Origin: JAENVT01 sp963720775
GTDB taxonomy: Bacteria; Actinomycetota; Acidimicrobiia; Acidimicrobiales; Ilumatobacteraceae
Reading direction: 5' to 3'
Assembly (NCBI GenBank): GCA_963720775.1
Contig: CAVRGR010000002.1
Location: 434,001 to 498,000, forward strand
Length of the DNA: 64,000 nt
The translations under genes were made by a program, and so were the position numbers. Below, one piece after another: positions 50,833 to 60,656 of the stretch. Each line of letters begins with the position of its first letter. The stretch's first letter is position 1. A model generated the notes under the pieces. It saw only the letters and a program-made list of their open reading frames with translations. It was not told the DNA's origin and searched no databases.

Positions 50833-51735
50833 GTGACCAGAGGGCTGAGCACGACGCGCCGAGGAGATGCAGCGATCTCTGCGTGCCTTTCGGCCTATCG
50901 CTTCGGTCGTGGCGATCCCACGACTCGCCTTGGCGACGGCGAGTTCTGGCGAGCCTCGTTCACACCCGCCGGTCCGGCGACGCTGCGCATCACCTGGCGC
51001 GGCGAGCGAGTCGAGGCCGAGGCATGGGGCGCCGGACGGCAGTGGATGCTGGCCAGGGTCACGGCCATCACCGGCGGGCTCGACGATGGTTTCGTCTTCG
51101 ACGACGGCCATCCCGCTGTGCTCCGCGCTCAGCGGAACCATCCCGACGTCCGCTTCGGCGCCAGCGCGATGTTGTTCCATGAACTGCTGCCGACGATCCT
51201 CGGACAGCGCATCACCGCCGGTGAAGCACTGCGCCAGTGGCGCGTCCTGTGCCTGCGACTCGGCGACCCCGCTCCCGGGCCGGCGATCGGCCTGCTGTTG
51301 CCACCGTCGCCTGCCGCCATACTCGGGCGGCCGGCTTGGTGGTTCCATCCACTCGGCATCGAGTCGAAGCGGGCTCAAGCGCTGCGTTCGGTAGCCAGGC
51401 ACGCCGACAAGCTGTGGGCGTGGACCGAGCTGCGGTACGCCGAGGTGCGCGCCAAGCTCGCCCTCATTGCGGGAGTCGGTCCGTGGACGATCGGTTCGGT
51501 GATGGCCACCGCGATGGGCGACCCCGACGCGGTCGCGGTCGGCGATTTCCATTTGAAGAACCTGGTGTCGTTCAACCTTGCCGGCGAGCCCAGGGGTACC
51601 GACGAGCGAATGCTCGAGTTGCTCGCCCCGTACGAAGGTCAGCGCGGCCGGGTCCTGCGACTGCTGATTCTCGACGGCAAGGCGCCGCCGGCCTTCGGTC
51701 CGCGCCAGCGAATCTTGCCGATGGCACGGTGGTGA
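50833..51735 (+). CDS. HhH-GPD DNA glycosylase, AlkA-like
   Basis: This 300-residue protein has an N-terminal mixed domain and a helix-hairpin-helix segment LALIAGVGPWTIGSVMATAM followed by AVAVGDFHLKN, where the Asp is at the catalytic position of HhH-GPD glycosylases. The upstream ELLPTILGQRITAGEALRQW matches the QRxS/T helix of the family. It probably excises alkylated bases. It overlaps the next gene as TGATG although the functions are unrelated. Confidence 0.88.
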   Translation: MTRGLSTTRRGDAAISACLSAYRFGRGDPTTRLGDGEFWRASFTPAGPATLRITWRGERVEAEAWGAGRQWMLARVTAITGGLDDGFVFDDGHPAVLRAQRNHPDVRFGASAMLFHELLPTILGQRITAGEALRQWRVLCLRLGDPAPGPAIGLLLPPSPAAILGRPAWWFHPLGIESKRAQALRSVARHADKLWAWTELRYAEVRAKLALIAGVGPWTIGSVMATAMGDPDAVAVGDFHLKNLVSFNLAGEPRGTDERMLELLAPYEGQRGRVLRLLILDGKAPPAFGPRQRILPMARW

Positions 51736-52970
51736 TGACGGAGCCGATCAGTGCATGGCAGGAGACCGATGACGAGACCTCGGCAACTTGGTATCGCATC
51801 CTGCGCAAGGCCGGTCTGGTCTACCTCTTCAGCCGCGTCTGCGTCCTGGCCGGGGCCGCGATCGTCGCCGCCGAGTTGCGCGCCGACATCAACCAGGTGA
51901 AGGGACTCGACGTTCCGTTCGCCGACCCGCACCTCGTCTCCCAGGTGGCTCCCAAGTCCGCGATCTCGCCCATGCTCGACGTGCTGTCGTCGTGGGACGG
52001 CAACTGGTACCTGCGCATCGTCCGCATCGGGTATCCGCGGCACGTGCAGCCGCACGTGACGTATGAAGTCGCCGATGCCCGTGCCGCCTTCTTCCCTACG
52101 TACCCGATGCTCGTGAGAGCAGTCGACAAGGTGCTGCCCGGCGGCGATACCACCGCTGCCTTGTTCACCAACTTCGTACTCGGCGCTGTGGCGATCCTGT
52201 TGCTGGGAATCCTTGCCAGGCGCCTCTACGGCCAGCAGGTCGCCGCCAAGGCGATGGTGCTCGCGGCAATGTTTCCCGGCAGCTTCGTGCTCTCGTTCGC
52301 CTACTCCGAGGCGCTCCTGCTGGTCCTTGCCATGGCCTGTCTGTGGTGTCTGATGTCGAAGCAGTGGGTGGCCGCCGGCCTGCTCGCCGCCCTCGGCACG
52401 GCGACTCGCCCGAATGGGCTCGCGCTGGTGCTGGCCTGCGGTGTCGCCGCCTGGCTGGCCGTACGCCGTGAGCGCGCCTGGCGGTCGCTCGCCGCGCCAC
52501 TGCTCGCCCCAGTCGGCTTCATTGCCTTCCAACTGTGGCTCGGCCATCACGCCGGTGAAGCCAGGGTGTGGTTCCGCGTCCAGCGCCAGGCCTGGAACGA
52601 AGGCGCCAGCTTCGGCGTCACTGCGGTGCGCCAGACGTTCGACGCCCTGTCGCGACCTCTCACATCGCCGACCAACACGATCACCGCGGCGTCGGTGGCG
52701 ACGACGGTCTTGTTGATCTACTTCGCGTATCGCAAGCGTTTGCCATGGCCGATGCTGGCGTACAGCGCCGGGATCCTGGCCCTGATGCTGCTACCCAACA
52801 CGGTCACCGCCCGTCCGCGGTTCGTGTACACGGCCTTTCCGTTGTTCATCTCGGCGGCTGCGTACCTGCACACCGTGCGCCGCGACCTGTGGCCGTACGT
52901 GATCGGCGCGTGCAGCGCGGGCCTGGTCGCCTTGACCGCCCTGTATGGCGTCTTCGGAGCGATTCCGTGA
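51735..52970 (+). CDS. PIG-V-like mannosyltransferase family membrane protein
   Basis: This 411-residue polytopic protein has the luminal/periplasmic loop motif LSSWDGNWYLRIVRIGYP and AAFFPTYPMLVRAV, typical of PIG-V/GPI mannosyltransferase-II-like proteins. About nine helices follow, with SFAYSEALLLVLAMACLW and TARPRFVYTAFPLFI. In mycobacteria relatives use polyprenyl-phosphate mannose. It lies just before the AftD-like gene with a 4-base overlap, suggesting mannosylation of a surface glycan. Confidence 0.88.
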   Translation: MTEPISAWQETDDETSATWYRILRKAGLVYLFSRVCVLAGAAIVAAELRADINQVKGLDVPFADPHLVSQVAPKSAISPMLDVLSSWDGNWYLRIVRIGYPRHVQPHVTYEVADARAAFFPTYPMLVRAVDKVLPGGDTTAALFTNFVLGAVAILLLGILARRLYGQQVAAKAMVLAAMFPGSFVLSFAYSEALLLVLAMACLWCLMSKQWVAAGLLAALGTATRPNGLALVLACGVAAWLAVRRERAWRSLAAPLLAPVGFIAFQLWLGHHAGEARVWFRVQRQAWNEGASFGVTAVRQTFDALSRPLTSPTNTITAASVATTVLLIYFAYRKRLPWPMLAYSAGILALMLLPNTVTARPRFVYTAFPLFISAAAYLHTVRRDLWPYVIGACSAGLVALTALYGVFGAIP

Positions 52971-55900
52971 CATGGCGGCGCTGCATGCCGAGCCAACGAC
53001 TCGGCATGCTGGTGATGGCTCTGCTGGCATATGTACCGGCGCTGGCCGCGGCTCCGGGGCGCATGCCCAGCGACACCAAGCTCTACCTGTACCTCGATCC
53101 CGGCCGATTGATCTCCGACGCGCCGTACACGTGGGACAACCGGCAGTTCGCCGGATGGGTGCCGCACCAGACTGTCACCTACCTGTGGCCGTCGGGACCC
53201 TGGTACTGGTTGTTCGCCCACCTCGGCGTGCCCGACTGGATCGCCCAACGGTTGTGGATCGCCACGCTGCTGTTCGCCGGCGGCCTCGGTGTGCGATGGG
53301 CGGCCAAGCACCTCGGGCTCGCCGGGGCAGGCGCCCTCACTGCAGCGTTCGTCTATCAGCTCTCGCCGTACATCCTTCCGTACCTGTCACGAACGTCGCT
53401 CATGCTGCTTCCGTGGGCAGCAGTCGGCTGGCTCGTGGGTCTGACGATCCGCTCGGCGACGCGCACGACGTGGCGGGATCCGGCGATCTTCGCGCTGGTC
53501 ATCCTCACCGTCGGGTCACCCAACGCGACGGCGTTGGCGATGATTGCGCCGGCACCCGTGCTGTGGCTCCTACATGCCGCGTGGCAACGCTCGATCTCGT
53601 GGCGGCGCGCCCTCACCGCTGCGCTGCGCATCGGTGGGTTGAGCCTGGGCGTGTCGCTGTGGTGGATCGCCATGCTCACCGTTCAAGGCCGACACGGTGC
53701 CGACGTGCTGTCGTATTCGGAAACGCTCGAAGCCGTGTCGTTCACCTCCGTCAGCACCGAGACGCTGCGCGGGCTCGGCTACTGGCTGTTCTACATCCGC
53801 GATCCGTTCGGTTTCGCCACCAGCGCATCTGCGAACTACCTCGAGTCCGTGCCGATCATCGCCATCGGCTTCGCACTGCTCGCCTGTTGCGTCGCCGGTA
53901 TCGTCCTCACCCGGTGGAGCCAGCGCCGTTATGCGGCCCTGCTGGTGTTCGTCGGCGTCGTCCTGGCGGTAGGGGTCCATCCGATAGCCGACCCTTCGCC
54001 GTTGATGTCGCGCCTGGCCACGTCTTCCCGGTCGACGATCTCGCTCGCCATTCGCAGCAGCACCAGGGCGTTGCCCTTGAGCAACCTCGGCCTCGCCCTC
54101 GGGGCCGGCGCGCTGGCCACCGCGGCGTCGGGGCTGGCCCGTCGACATCGACCGCGGCTCCGCCTCGCGGTGCCCCTGGTGATCATCGGATTGGCGGTCC
54201 TCAACCTGCCGGCCCTCTTCGACGGTGGCTTCGTCGACCCTGCACTGGTTCGCGACCAGGATCCGCCTGCAGCATGGCGTGAGGCCGCTGCGACGCTCGA
54301 CTCCGGGTCGATGGAGAACCGGGTGATGCAACTGCCGGGGGCCGAGTTCGGTGCGTACCGTTGGGGATACACCGTCGATCCGCCGCTACCTGGGCTCACG
54401 ACCAAGCCGCTGATCACACGCGACTTGCTTCCCCTCGGCTCGCCGGGGGCCATGGACCTGTTGTACGCGCTCGATGATCGGGCGCAGTCGAACACTCTCG
54501 ACACCGCGGCCATCGCTCCCGTCGCCCGGTTCTTCGGAGCCGACACCATCTTCGTCACCAACGACATGGCCTTCGATCGGTTTCGCACTCCGCGGCCGGA
54601 GCTCACCCACGACCTCTTCGCCGCCAAGCCAGTTGGCCTCGGTTCTCCGACCGCGTACGGCCCGCCGGTCCCCAACGTTCCCGATGTGGCAATGGTCGAC
54701 GAGACCGCTCTGGCCAGCAAGGCGATCGGTGAGCCCGTACCTCCGGTCGAGTTGGTCGGCGTCGACGATCCGGTGGCGATGATCCGCGCTTCGTCGCGTC
54801 TCGTCGTGCTGGCGGGCAGTGGCGACGGCGTGGTCGACGCCTCCGCGGCGGGTTTGCTGCACGGTGACGAGGCAGTGCTCTACGCGGCCGACCTCACTCC
54901 GAAGGATCGCATCGACGACGCAAACCTCGTCATCGTCACCGACTCGAATCGCGATCGAGCCCACCAATGGCGCGGCACACAAGACGTCGTCGGCTTCACC
55001 GAGACCGGCGGTCCTGCGGTCGACGTGCTGCAACGCGACACGGCCGACCAACGGCTACCCGTGTTCGCCACGCAACTCCCGAACGATCAGACCACGGCGC
55101 ACGTCGAGGGATTGGACATCAAGGCGACGAGCTACGGCGAACCGTTCGCATACCGGCCCGAGGACCGACCGGCGATGGCGGTCGACGGCGATCCGACTAC
55201 TGCCTGGCTGGTGGCAGACCGGTCCGACCCGACCGGACAGAGCCTCGAGGTGTCGGGCGACCTGTCCGGTCTGTCCCTGCTGCAGTCGCAGCAACTCGGT
55301 GCGTCGCGGATGATCTCGTCGGTGCGCCTCGATTTCGACAAGGGGGCATCACAGGACGTCGCCCTCGACGACACGTCGCTCAGTGGCGCCGGCCAACGAG
55401 TCGAAGTGCCTCCGGGGTCGAGCTTCGTGCGGATCACCATCACCGCAGTCACGGATCGTCCCGGCGCCACCGACCCCGGACCGTCAGCTGTGGGGTTCGC
55501 CGAACTCGGGCTCGGCGCGCATCGAGAAATCGTCACCCTGCCGTCGGACGCCACGGATGTCGCCGCCGGAACTCCATTGGCCGTCGTGCTCACTCGACTC
55601 CGCACCGACCCGCTCGACCGCTGGAGGAGTGATCCTGAGCCGCAACTCGTGCGGGCGTTCCAACTGGGCACCGATCGAACTCTGGCGGCTCGAATCACAC
55701 TCCGCCGCGATGCTCGAGCGTCCGACGACGTGCTCAACACGCTTGCCGGTGAGGCCACCGCCACGTCGAACCGACGGCTCACCGGAGATCCACGGTCGAC
55801 CGCGGCTGAGGCGATCGATGGAGACCCGGCAACTGCGTGGACGTCTCCGTTCTCCAACGCGGTCGGCTCGACCCTGACCGTTCCACTCGACCCATCGATG

Positions 55901-57130
55901 CCACTGTCCTCCCTCGAACTGACGCAGTCGGTCGATACGCAGCACAGCACGATCACCGGCGTCACGGTGACCATCGGCGGTGTGTCGACCGCCGTCGTCG
56001 TGCCTGCGCCCGACGGGGATGGACGCAGTGAAGTCCAGTTCCCGGCAGCATCGGGCACCAACCTGCTACTGACGGTCGACGCAATCGACGCGCACACGAC
56101 GGTCGATCGACGATACGGCGAACCCACCGTGCTACCGGCCGCTATCCGGGAGATCTCGGCCGCGTCCATCGCTGCACCACGCCCGCTCGACCCTCAACCC
56201 GAGTGCAGGAGCGATCTCGTCGAGATCGACGGTCAACCGTTGCCGATCTCGGCGGGTCGCGACGTCATCACCCGCCTCCTAGCGGGTGCGGCGGTCGATG
56301 TCGAGCCGTGCGACGGTGCTCCGCTGAAGCTGGCGAAGGGTGCGCATCGCGTCACGTCGGCGCCCGGGATCACAACCGGGCTCGATGTCGATCGCGTCGT
56401 GCTGGGCAGCCCGGAGCCGCTCGATCCGACTCCATCACCGACGGTCTCGGTTCAGCGCAGTCGCACCACCCGCACAGCGACCGTTGCAGGTTGTACCGCA
56501 GGCTGCTGGCTGATCTTCGGCGAGGGTTACAACGACGGCTGGCGGGCGACCAGCGGCGGTTCCGACCTCGGTGCGCCTCGGCAGATCTCCGGTGGCTTCA
56601 ACGGCTGGTGGCTACCCGCTTCCAGCACCCCCGTGACGGTCACGATGACCTGGACTCCGCAACGCACGATGTGGATCGGCATGTTCTTGGCCACGCTGGC
56701 GATACTGGCCTGCGCGGTGCTCATCTGGCGAGATCGGGCCGTCGCCGAGATGCGGGTGCCCTCGCCTGCGGTTCCGGCCTGGCCGGTCGAACGGGTGGGC
56801 CGACGCCAAGCCGTGATCGTCGCGTGCGTGCTCGCCGTCGTCGCGACCGTGTCGATCTCGCCGGCATACGGTGCCATCGCCGCCGTCGTCGGTCTTGGGG
56901 TGATCGCCGTGCGGCGCCCGGCGCTGGCCGGCATCGGTTCACTCTTGCTGATCTCGGTGCTGGCCGCGTTGATCATCAGGCGTCAGCTGCGCTATCACCT
57001 GGTCGCCAATCCCTCCTGGCCGGCCGCGTTCGACGATCTGCACCGCTTCGGACTGCTGGTGGTGGTGTTGCTGCTCGCTTCGACGATCGTTGACGAGTGC
57101 CCTGACGAGGAAGGCGAGCAACTAACGTGA
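52967..57130 (+). CDS. AftD-like alpha-(1->3)-arabinofuranosyltransferase family protein
   Basis: From the GTG at 52967 this protein has 1387 residues, close to mycobacterial AftD. The first ~440 residues are polytopic (GT-C fold; DTKLYLYLDPGRLISDAPY, WDNRQFAGWVPHQTVTYLWP). A long extracytoplasmic part follows with discoidin/carbohydrate-binding-like segments near residues 720-800 (RPAMAVDGDPTTAWLV) and 920-1010 (AAEAIDGDPATAWTSP), and a C-terminal membrane region from about 1230. AftD adds arabinofuranose branches in arabinogalactan and lipoarabinomannan. The polymer made here is unknown. Confidence 0.9.
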   Translation: MTWRRCMPSQRLGMLVMALLAYVPALAAAPGRMPSDTKLYLYLDPGRLISDAPYTWDNRQFAGWVPHQTVTYLWPSGPWYWLFAHLGVPDWIAQRLWIATLLFAGGLGVRWAAKHLGLAGAGALTAAFVYQLSPYILPYLSRTSLMLLPWAAVGWLVGLTIRSATRTTWRDPAIFALVILTVGSPNATALAMIAPAPVLWLLHAAWQRSISWRRALTAALRIGGLSLGVSLWWIAMLTVQGRHGADVLSYSETLEAVSFTSVSTETLRGLGYWLFYIRDPFGFATSASANYLESVPIIAIGFALLACCVAGIVLTRWSQRRYAALLVFVGVVLAVGVHPIADPSPLMSRLATSSRSTISLAIRSSTRALPLSNLGLALGAGALATAASGLARRHRPRLRLAVPLVIIGLAVLNLPALFDGGFVDPALVRDQDPPAAWREAAATLDSGSMENRVMQLPGAEFGAYRWGYTVDPPLPGLTTKPLITRDLLPLGSPGAMDLLYALDDRAQSNTLDTAAIAPVARFFGADTIFVTNDMAFDRFRTPRPELTHDLFAAKPVGLGSPTAYGPPVPNVPDVAMVDETALASKAIGEPVPPVELVGVDDPVAMIRASSRLVVLAGSGDGVVDASAAGLLHGDEAVLYAADLTPKDRIDDANLVIVTDSNRDRAHQWRGTQDVVGFTETGGPAVDVLQRDTADQRLPVFATQLPNDQTTAHVEGLDIKATSYGEPFAYRPEDRPAMAVDGDPTTAWLVADRSDPTGQSLEVSGDLSGLSLLQSQQLGASRMISSVRLDFDKGASQDVALDDTSLSGAGQRVEVPPGSSFVRITITAVTDRPGATDPGPSAVGFAELGLGAHREIVTLPSDATDVAAGTPLAVVLTRLRTDPLDRWRSDPEPQLVRAFQLGTDRTLAARITLRRDARASDDVLNTLAGEATATSNRRLTGDPRSTAAEAIDGDPATAWTSPFSNAVGSTLTVPLDPSMPLSSLELTQSVDTQHSTITGVTVTIGGVSTAVVVPAPDGDGRSEVQFPAASGTNLLLTVDAIDAHTTVDRRYGEPTVLPAAIREISAASIAAPRPLDPQPECRSDLVEIDGQPLPISAGRDVITRLLAGAAVDVEPCDGAPLKLAKGAHRVTSAPGITTGLDVDRVVLGSPEPLDPTPSPTVSVQRSRTTRTATVAGCTAGCWLIFGEGYNDGWRATSGGSDLGAPRQISGGFNGWWLPASSTPVTVTMTWTPQRTMWIGMFLATLAILACAVLIWRDRAVAEMRVPSPAVPAWPVERVGRRQAVIVACVLAVVATVSISPAYGAIAAVVGLGVIAVRRPALAGIGSLLLISVLAALIIRRQLRYHLVANPSWPAAFDDLHRFGLLVVVLLLASTIVDECPDEEGEQLT

Positions 57131-57136
57131 GGATTC

Positions 57137-57859
57137 GTGTCACACGTCGCGCGGCCATGTTTGTCGGTCGTCGTCCCCTGCTACGACGAGCGCGACACGG
57201 TTCTCACGCTGCTGAAGCGTGTCGCTGATTCTCCGTGGGTCCGTGAGATCGTCGTGGTCGACGACGGCTCGACCGACGGTACCCGCCAGATCTTGGGCGA
57301 CGTCGACAGCGCGACCGTTCGCGTGGTCTTCCACGAGCGGAACATGGGCAAGGGCGCCGCATTGCGTACCGGCTTCGGTCAGGCGACGTCCGACTACGTC
57401 ATCGTGCAGGATGCCGATCTCGAGTACGACCCCAACGAGTTCGGTGAGCTCCTGGCTCCGATACTCGACGACAAGGCAGACGTGGTCTACGGATCGCGGT
57501 TCCAGTCGGGCCGACCGCACCGAGTGCTCTACTTCTGGCACGCCATGGGCAACAGGTTGCTCACCCTGGCTTCGAACATGTTCACCGGGCTCAACCTGAG
57601 CGACATGGAGACCTGCTACAAGCTGTTTCGTCGGGAAGTCATCCAATCGATCACGATCGAGGAAGATCGATTCGGATTCGAGCCGGAGATCACGGCCAAA
57701 GTCGCCAAGGGCGGATGGCGGATCTACGAGGTGGGCGTTTCGTATGCAGGACGAACGTACGCAGACGGCAAGAAGATCGGTCGTCGCGACGCGGCTCGCG
57801 CTCTGTACTGCATCGTTCGCTATTCGAGGGTCGGCGACCGATTTCGGCGCACCCGATGA
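57137..57859 (+). CDS. GT2 family glycosyltransferase, polyprenyl-phosphate sugar synthase-like
   Basis: This 240-residue protein has LSVVVPCYDERDTV, IVVVDDGSTDGTRQIL, VIVQDADLEYDPNEFGELL (DxD region), then MFTGLNLSDMETCYKLFRRE and FGFEPEITAKVAK. It resembles dolichol-phosphate-mannose/glucose synthase-like proteins. It could make the polyprenyl-phosphate sugar donor used by the GT-C enzymes beside it. The GTG start is 6 bases after the AftD stop. Confidence 0.92.
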   Translation: MSHVARPCLSVVVPCYDERDTVLTLLKRVADSPWVREIVVVDDGSTDGTRQILGDVDSATVRVVFHERNMGKGAALRTGFGQATSDYVIVQDADLEYDPNEFGELLAPILDDKADVVYGSRFQSGRPHRVLYFWHAMGNRLLTLASNMFTGLNLSDMETCYKLFRREVIQSITIEEDRFGFEPEITAKVAKGGWRIYEVGVSYAGRTYADGKKIGRRDAARALYCIVRYSRVGDRFRRTR

Positions 57860-57869
57860 ACTGGTCGCC

Positions 57870-58607
57870 ATGAAGCGGGGTGTGCGCCGTGAACGGACCG
57901 CGGAAGCCTTCGCCGCCGCGGATGCGAACCTGCGCGGAGTTCTGGAGGACTTGGAGCAGTCGAAGAAGTACTCCGCCTGGATCCTCGACCTGATCGCTCC
58001 CCACGTGCGTGGGCGAATCCTCGAGGTCGGCGCCGGCCGCGGCACGTACTCGCGGTACTTCGCCGAGCATGGTCATCTCACAGCGCTGGAGCCTTCGGCG
58101 GCCAACTGTGCGGCGCTTCGCGAGCGGTTGCGTGGCCTGTCCAATGCGGTCGTCGTCAATGCCCAACTCGATGGCTCGGCAGCACCCGGGTCGTACGACA
58201 CCGTGGTGCTGTTGAACGTGCTGGAACACATTCCCGACGATCACCGCGCCCTGGGCGACATCTACGAATCACTCGCCCCCGGAGGCAAGATGGTGTTGTG
58301 GGTGCCGGCCTTCGAGGCGCTCTACGGAACGTTCGACCAACGGATCGGTCATTACCGCCGCTACCGCCGCAACCAACTGCTCGGGCTCGTCCACAACGTC
58401 GGCTTCCAGCAAGTCACCGCGAGGTACGCCAACCTGCCGGGGTTCTTCGCCTGGTGGGTCGTGGTGCGCGTGCTCGGGCGAACACCCACCGGCGGGCACC
58501 TGGCATCGATCTACGACCGCTTCTTCATCCCCGTCATCCGTCGGGTCGAGCGCATCGTGCCACCCCCGATCGGTCAATCGCTGCTGGTCGTCGCCCAGCG
58601 GGCGTAG
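57870..58607 (+). CDS. Class I SAM-dependent methyltransferase
   Basis: This 245-residue protein has the SAM motif GRILEVGAGRGTYSRYF, ALEPSAANC, LLNVLEHIPDDHRALGDIYE and the post-motif GGKMVLWVPAFEALYG. The C-terminal part (PGFFAWWVVVRVLGRTPTGG, DRFFIPVIRRVERI) looks membrane-associated, as often seen next to glycan genes. It starts 10 bases after the GT2 stop and ends directly before the acyltransferase ATG, so it is in the same operon. Confidence 0.88.
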   Translation: MKRGVRRERTAEAFAAADANLRGVLEDLEQSKKYSAWILDLIAPHVRGRILEVGAGRGTYSRYFAEHGHLTALEPSAANCAALRERLRGLSNAVVVNAQLDGSAAPGSYDTVVLLNVLEHIPDDHRALGDIYESLAPGGKMVLWVPAFEALYGTFDQRIGHYRRYRRNQLLGLVHNVGFQQVTARYANLPGFFAWWVVVRVLGRTPTGGHLASIYDRFFIPVIRRVERIVPPPIGQSLLVVAQRA

Positions 58608-60653
58608 ATGACACTGTCGACGGCGGCGCCACCGCAACTCGAGGCGGGAGGCGACCACCGGCGGCCCCATCTGGCCTCGCTCGACGGGTTGCGCGGCCTG
58701 GCGGTGATCGCCGTGCTGCTCTTCCACGCCGGGAAGCTGCAAGGTGGCTTCCTCGGAGTCGATCTCTTTTTCGCTCTTTCGGGCTTCCTGATCACGTCGC
58801 TTCTCCTCGCTGAGGTCGACGCCCGCGGTCGGGTGGATCTCGTCGCGTTCTGGGGGCGCCGCCTGCGGCGCTTGCTGCCGGCCGTGCTGCTCTTGCTGGT
58901 CGTGGTCACCGTGATCACGACGATCGTCGCAACCGTCCCCGAACGAGCAGCAACCCTCAGCGATGGGCCGTGGGCACAGGCCTATGTCGCCAACTGGCAC
59001 GCCATCGCCGGTCACCGCGACTACTGGGCGTCGTTCGAACTTCCGCGCATGTTCGGCCACCTGTGGAGCCTGGCGATCGAGGAGCAGTTCTACCTGGTGT
59101 GGCCGGTGTTGATGGCCGTCATCGCCTGGCGCAGCCGCCACGTGCACCGCACGGTGGTTGCCGTGTGCGTGCTCGGCTCGCTGTTGTCGTTGGCACAGAT
59201 GATCAGGCTGTTCGATCCGTCCAACCCGACGCGGGTGTACATCGGCACCGACACTCGGGCGAGCAGCCTGTTGCTCGGCGCCCTGCTGGCGGCAGCACCA
59301 GCCCGACGGGCCGTCATCTGGTTCACGTCGCGGTTCACGAAGCTCTACGGCGTGGTCGCCTTGGCGTTGGCTGCAGCCATCGGCTTCTTCTGGGCGCTCG
59401 TCGATGGGCCGAACTCGCCGTGGCTGTTCCGCGGCGGGTTGTTCACCCATTCGTTGCTCTCTGCGCTTCTCGTCGCCGGTTGCGCGGCGCGGCCCGACGC
59501 TGCAGCCACGCGCTGGATCGGTTGGGCTCCGCTGCGCATCACCGGTGTGATTTCGTACAGCCTCTACTTGTGGCACTGGCCCATCTACGCCCTGATGTCC
59601 GAGCAGCGAATGGGGATGTCCGGATGGCCGCTCACCAGTGTGCGCATCGCCGTGTCGTTCGCGGCCGCCGCCGTCTCCAAACGAGTCGTCGAGGACCCGG
59701 TTCGCTTCCGTGCGGCGTGGGCTCGTGGCCGGGCCGGACTGATCGCGCTGATCGGCGTGACGGTGGCGGTCGCGGCCTTCTGGGTGGTGATCCCGCACCC
59801 GCAAACTGCGCCGGCCGTGTTCTCGCTCGATCAGTTCACGTCGACCTCGGTGAGCTTCGCGGCGACCACGACCACCTCGATCGTGGCGCCGGAGCCCACG
59901 AACGCACCTGCCGTGGTCGGCTCGCCGACTTCGATCGAGTCTGCCACCACGATCGCGGCCACCACGATCGTGCCGGCGACCACAACCACGCTCCTCGCCC
60001 CCACCACACGAATTCTGATGACAGGTGATTCCATTGCGTTCGACGAGTGGCCGGCCGTGGCCGCGGCGATGACCGCCAGCAAGATCACCATCGACAGCTA
60101 CGTCTCGCCGGGTGCCGGCTTGCTCGACACGAAGTACGACTCGTCGGTGTTCATCGACAAGGCCGTGACCGACCTCCATCCCGACCTGGTTCTGTACCAA
60201 GGGTCCTTGTGGGACTTCGGCACGCCGGCCGAGCAGCGCGCCGCATACGACCAGTTCGCCGATGTCGTGCTGGCAACCGGGGCGCGCCTAGCCCTCATCA
60301 CCATTCCTCCGCTGCGCGCCGACCAGGCGACAGCTCAGCTGGCGACACTGACTCAAGTCATGCACGAGGTGGCCGACGAGCATCCCGGGCAGGTGTTCGT
60401 GCTCGACAGCGACGGCGCCTGGGGTCCTCAGTTCACTCAGGACGTCAACGGCGACAAGGTGCCCGAGCGCAAGCCCGACGGCGTGCACGTGTGCCCGTCG
60501 GGCGCGGCGATGTACGCGTTGTGGCTGATGGATGAGCTCCAGCAGCGGTTCGACGGCTTCGTGCCTGCACCTCCCGAGGAGTGGGCAACCGGAAAATGGG
60601 TCGACGATCCTCGCTACACGCAACCCACCGGGATCTGCGCCCGACTGCCGTGA
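58608..60653 (+). CDS. Acyltransferase 3 family O-acyltransferase with SGNH domain
   Basis: This 681-residue OafA-like protein has LASLDGLRGLAVIAVLLFHA, VDLFFALSGFLITSLLL, LWSLAIEEQFYLVWPV and SYSLYLWHWPIY. A Thr/Pro/Ala-rich linker joins it to an SGNH hydrolase-like domain with ILMTGDSIAFDEW (Ser475) and DGVHVCPSGAA (His). It probably O-acylates a surface glycan made by the same cluster. Its ATG follows the methyltransferase stop directly. Confidence 0.93.
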   Translation: MTLSTAAPPQLEAGGDHRRPHLASLDGLRGLAVIAVLLFHAGKLQGGFLGVDLFFALSGFLITSLLLAEVDARGRVDLVAFWGRRLRRLLPAVLLLLVVVTVITTIVATVPERAATLSDGPWAQAYVANWHAIAGHRDYWASFELPRMFGHLWSLAIEEQFYLVWPVLMAVIAWRSRHVHRTVVAVCVLGSLLSLAQMIRLFDPSNPTRVYIGTDTRASSLLLGALLAAAPARRAVIWFTSRFTKLYGVVALALAAAIGFFWALVDGPNSPWLFRGGLFTHSLLSALLVAGCAARPDAAATRWIGWAPLRITGVISYSLYLWHWPIYALMSEQRMGMSGWPLTSVRIAVSFAAAAVSKRVVEDPVRFRAAWARGRAGLIALIGVTVAVAAFWVVIPHPQTAPAVFSLDQFTSTSVSFAATTTTSIVAPEPTNAPAVVGSPTSIESATTIAATTIVPATTTTLLAPTTRILMTGDSIAFDEWPAVAAAMTASKITIDSYVSPGAGLLDTKYDSSVFIDKAVTDLHPDLVLYQGSLWDFGTPAEQRAAYDQFADVVLATGARLALITIPPLRADQATAQLATLTQVMHEVADEHPGQVFVLDSDGAWGPQFTQDVNGDKVPERKPDGVHVCPSGAAMYALWLMDELQQRFDGFVPAPPEEWATGKWVDDPRYTQPTGICARLP

Positions 60654-60656
60654 CGA

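Noticed and set aside
58269..60200. A 643-codon leftward frame opposite the acyltransferase
   Set aside because: It is rich in Arg, His, Gly and Asp, typical of an antisense frame in GC-rich DNA; the plus strand has clear membrane and SGNH motifs.
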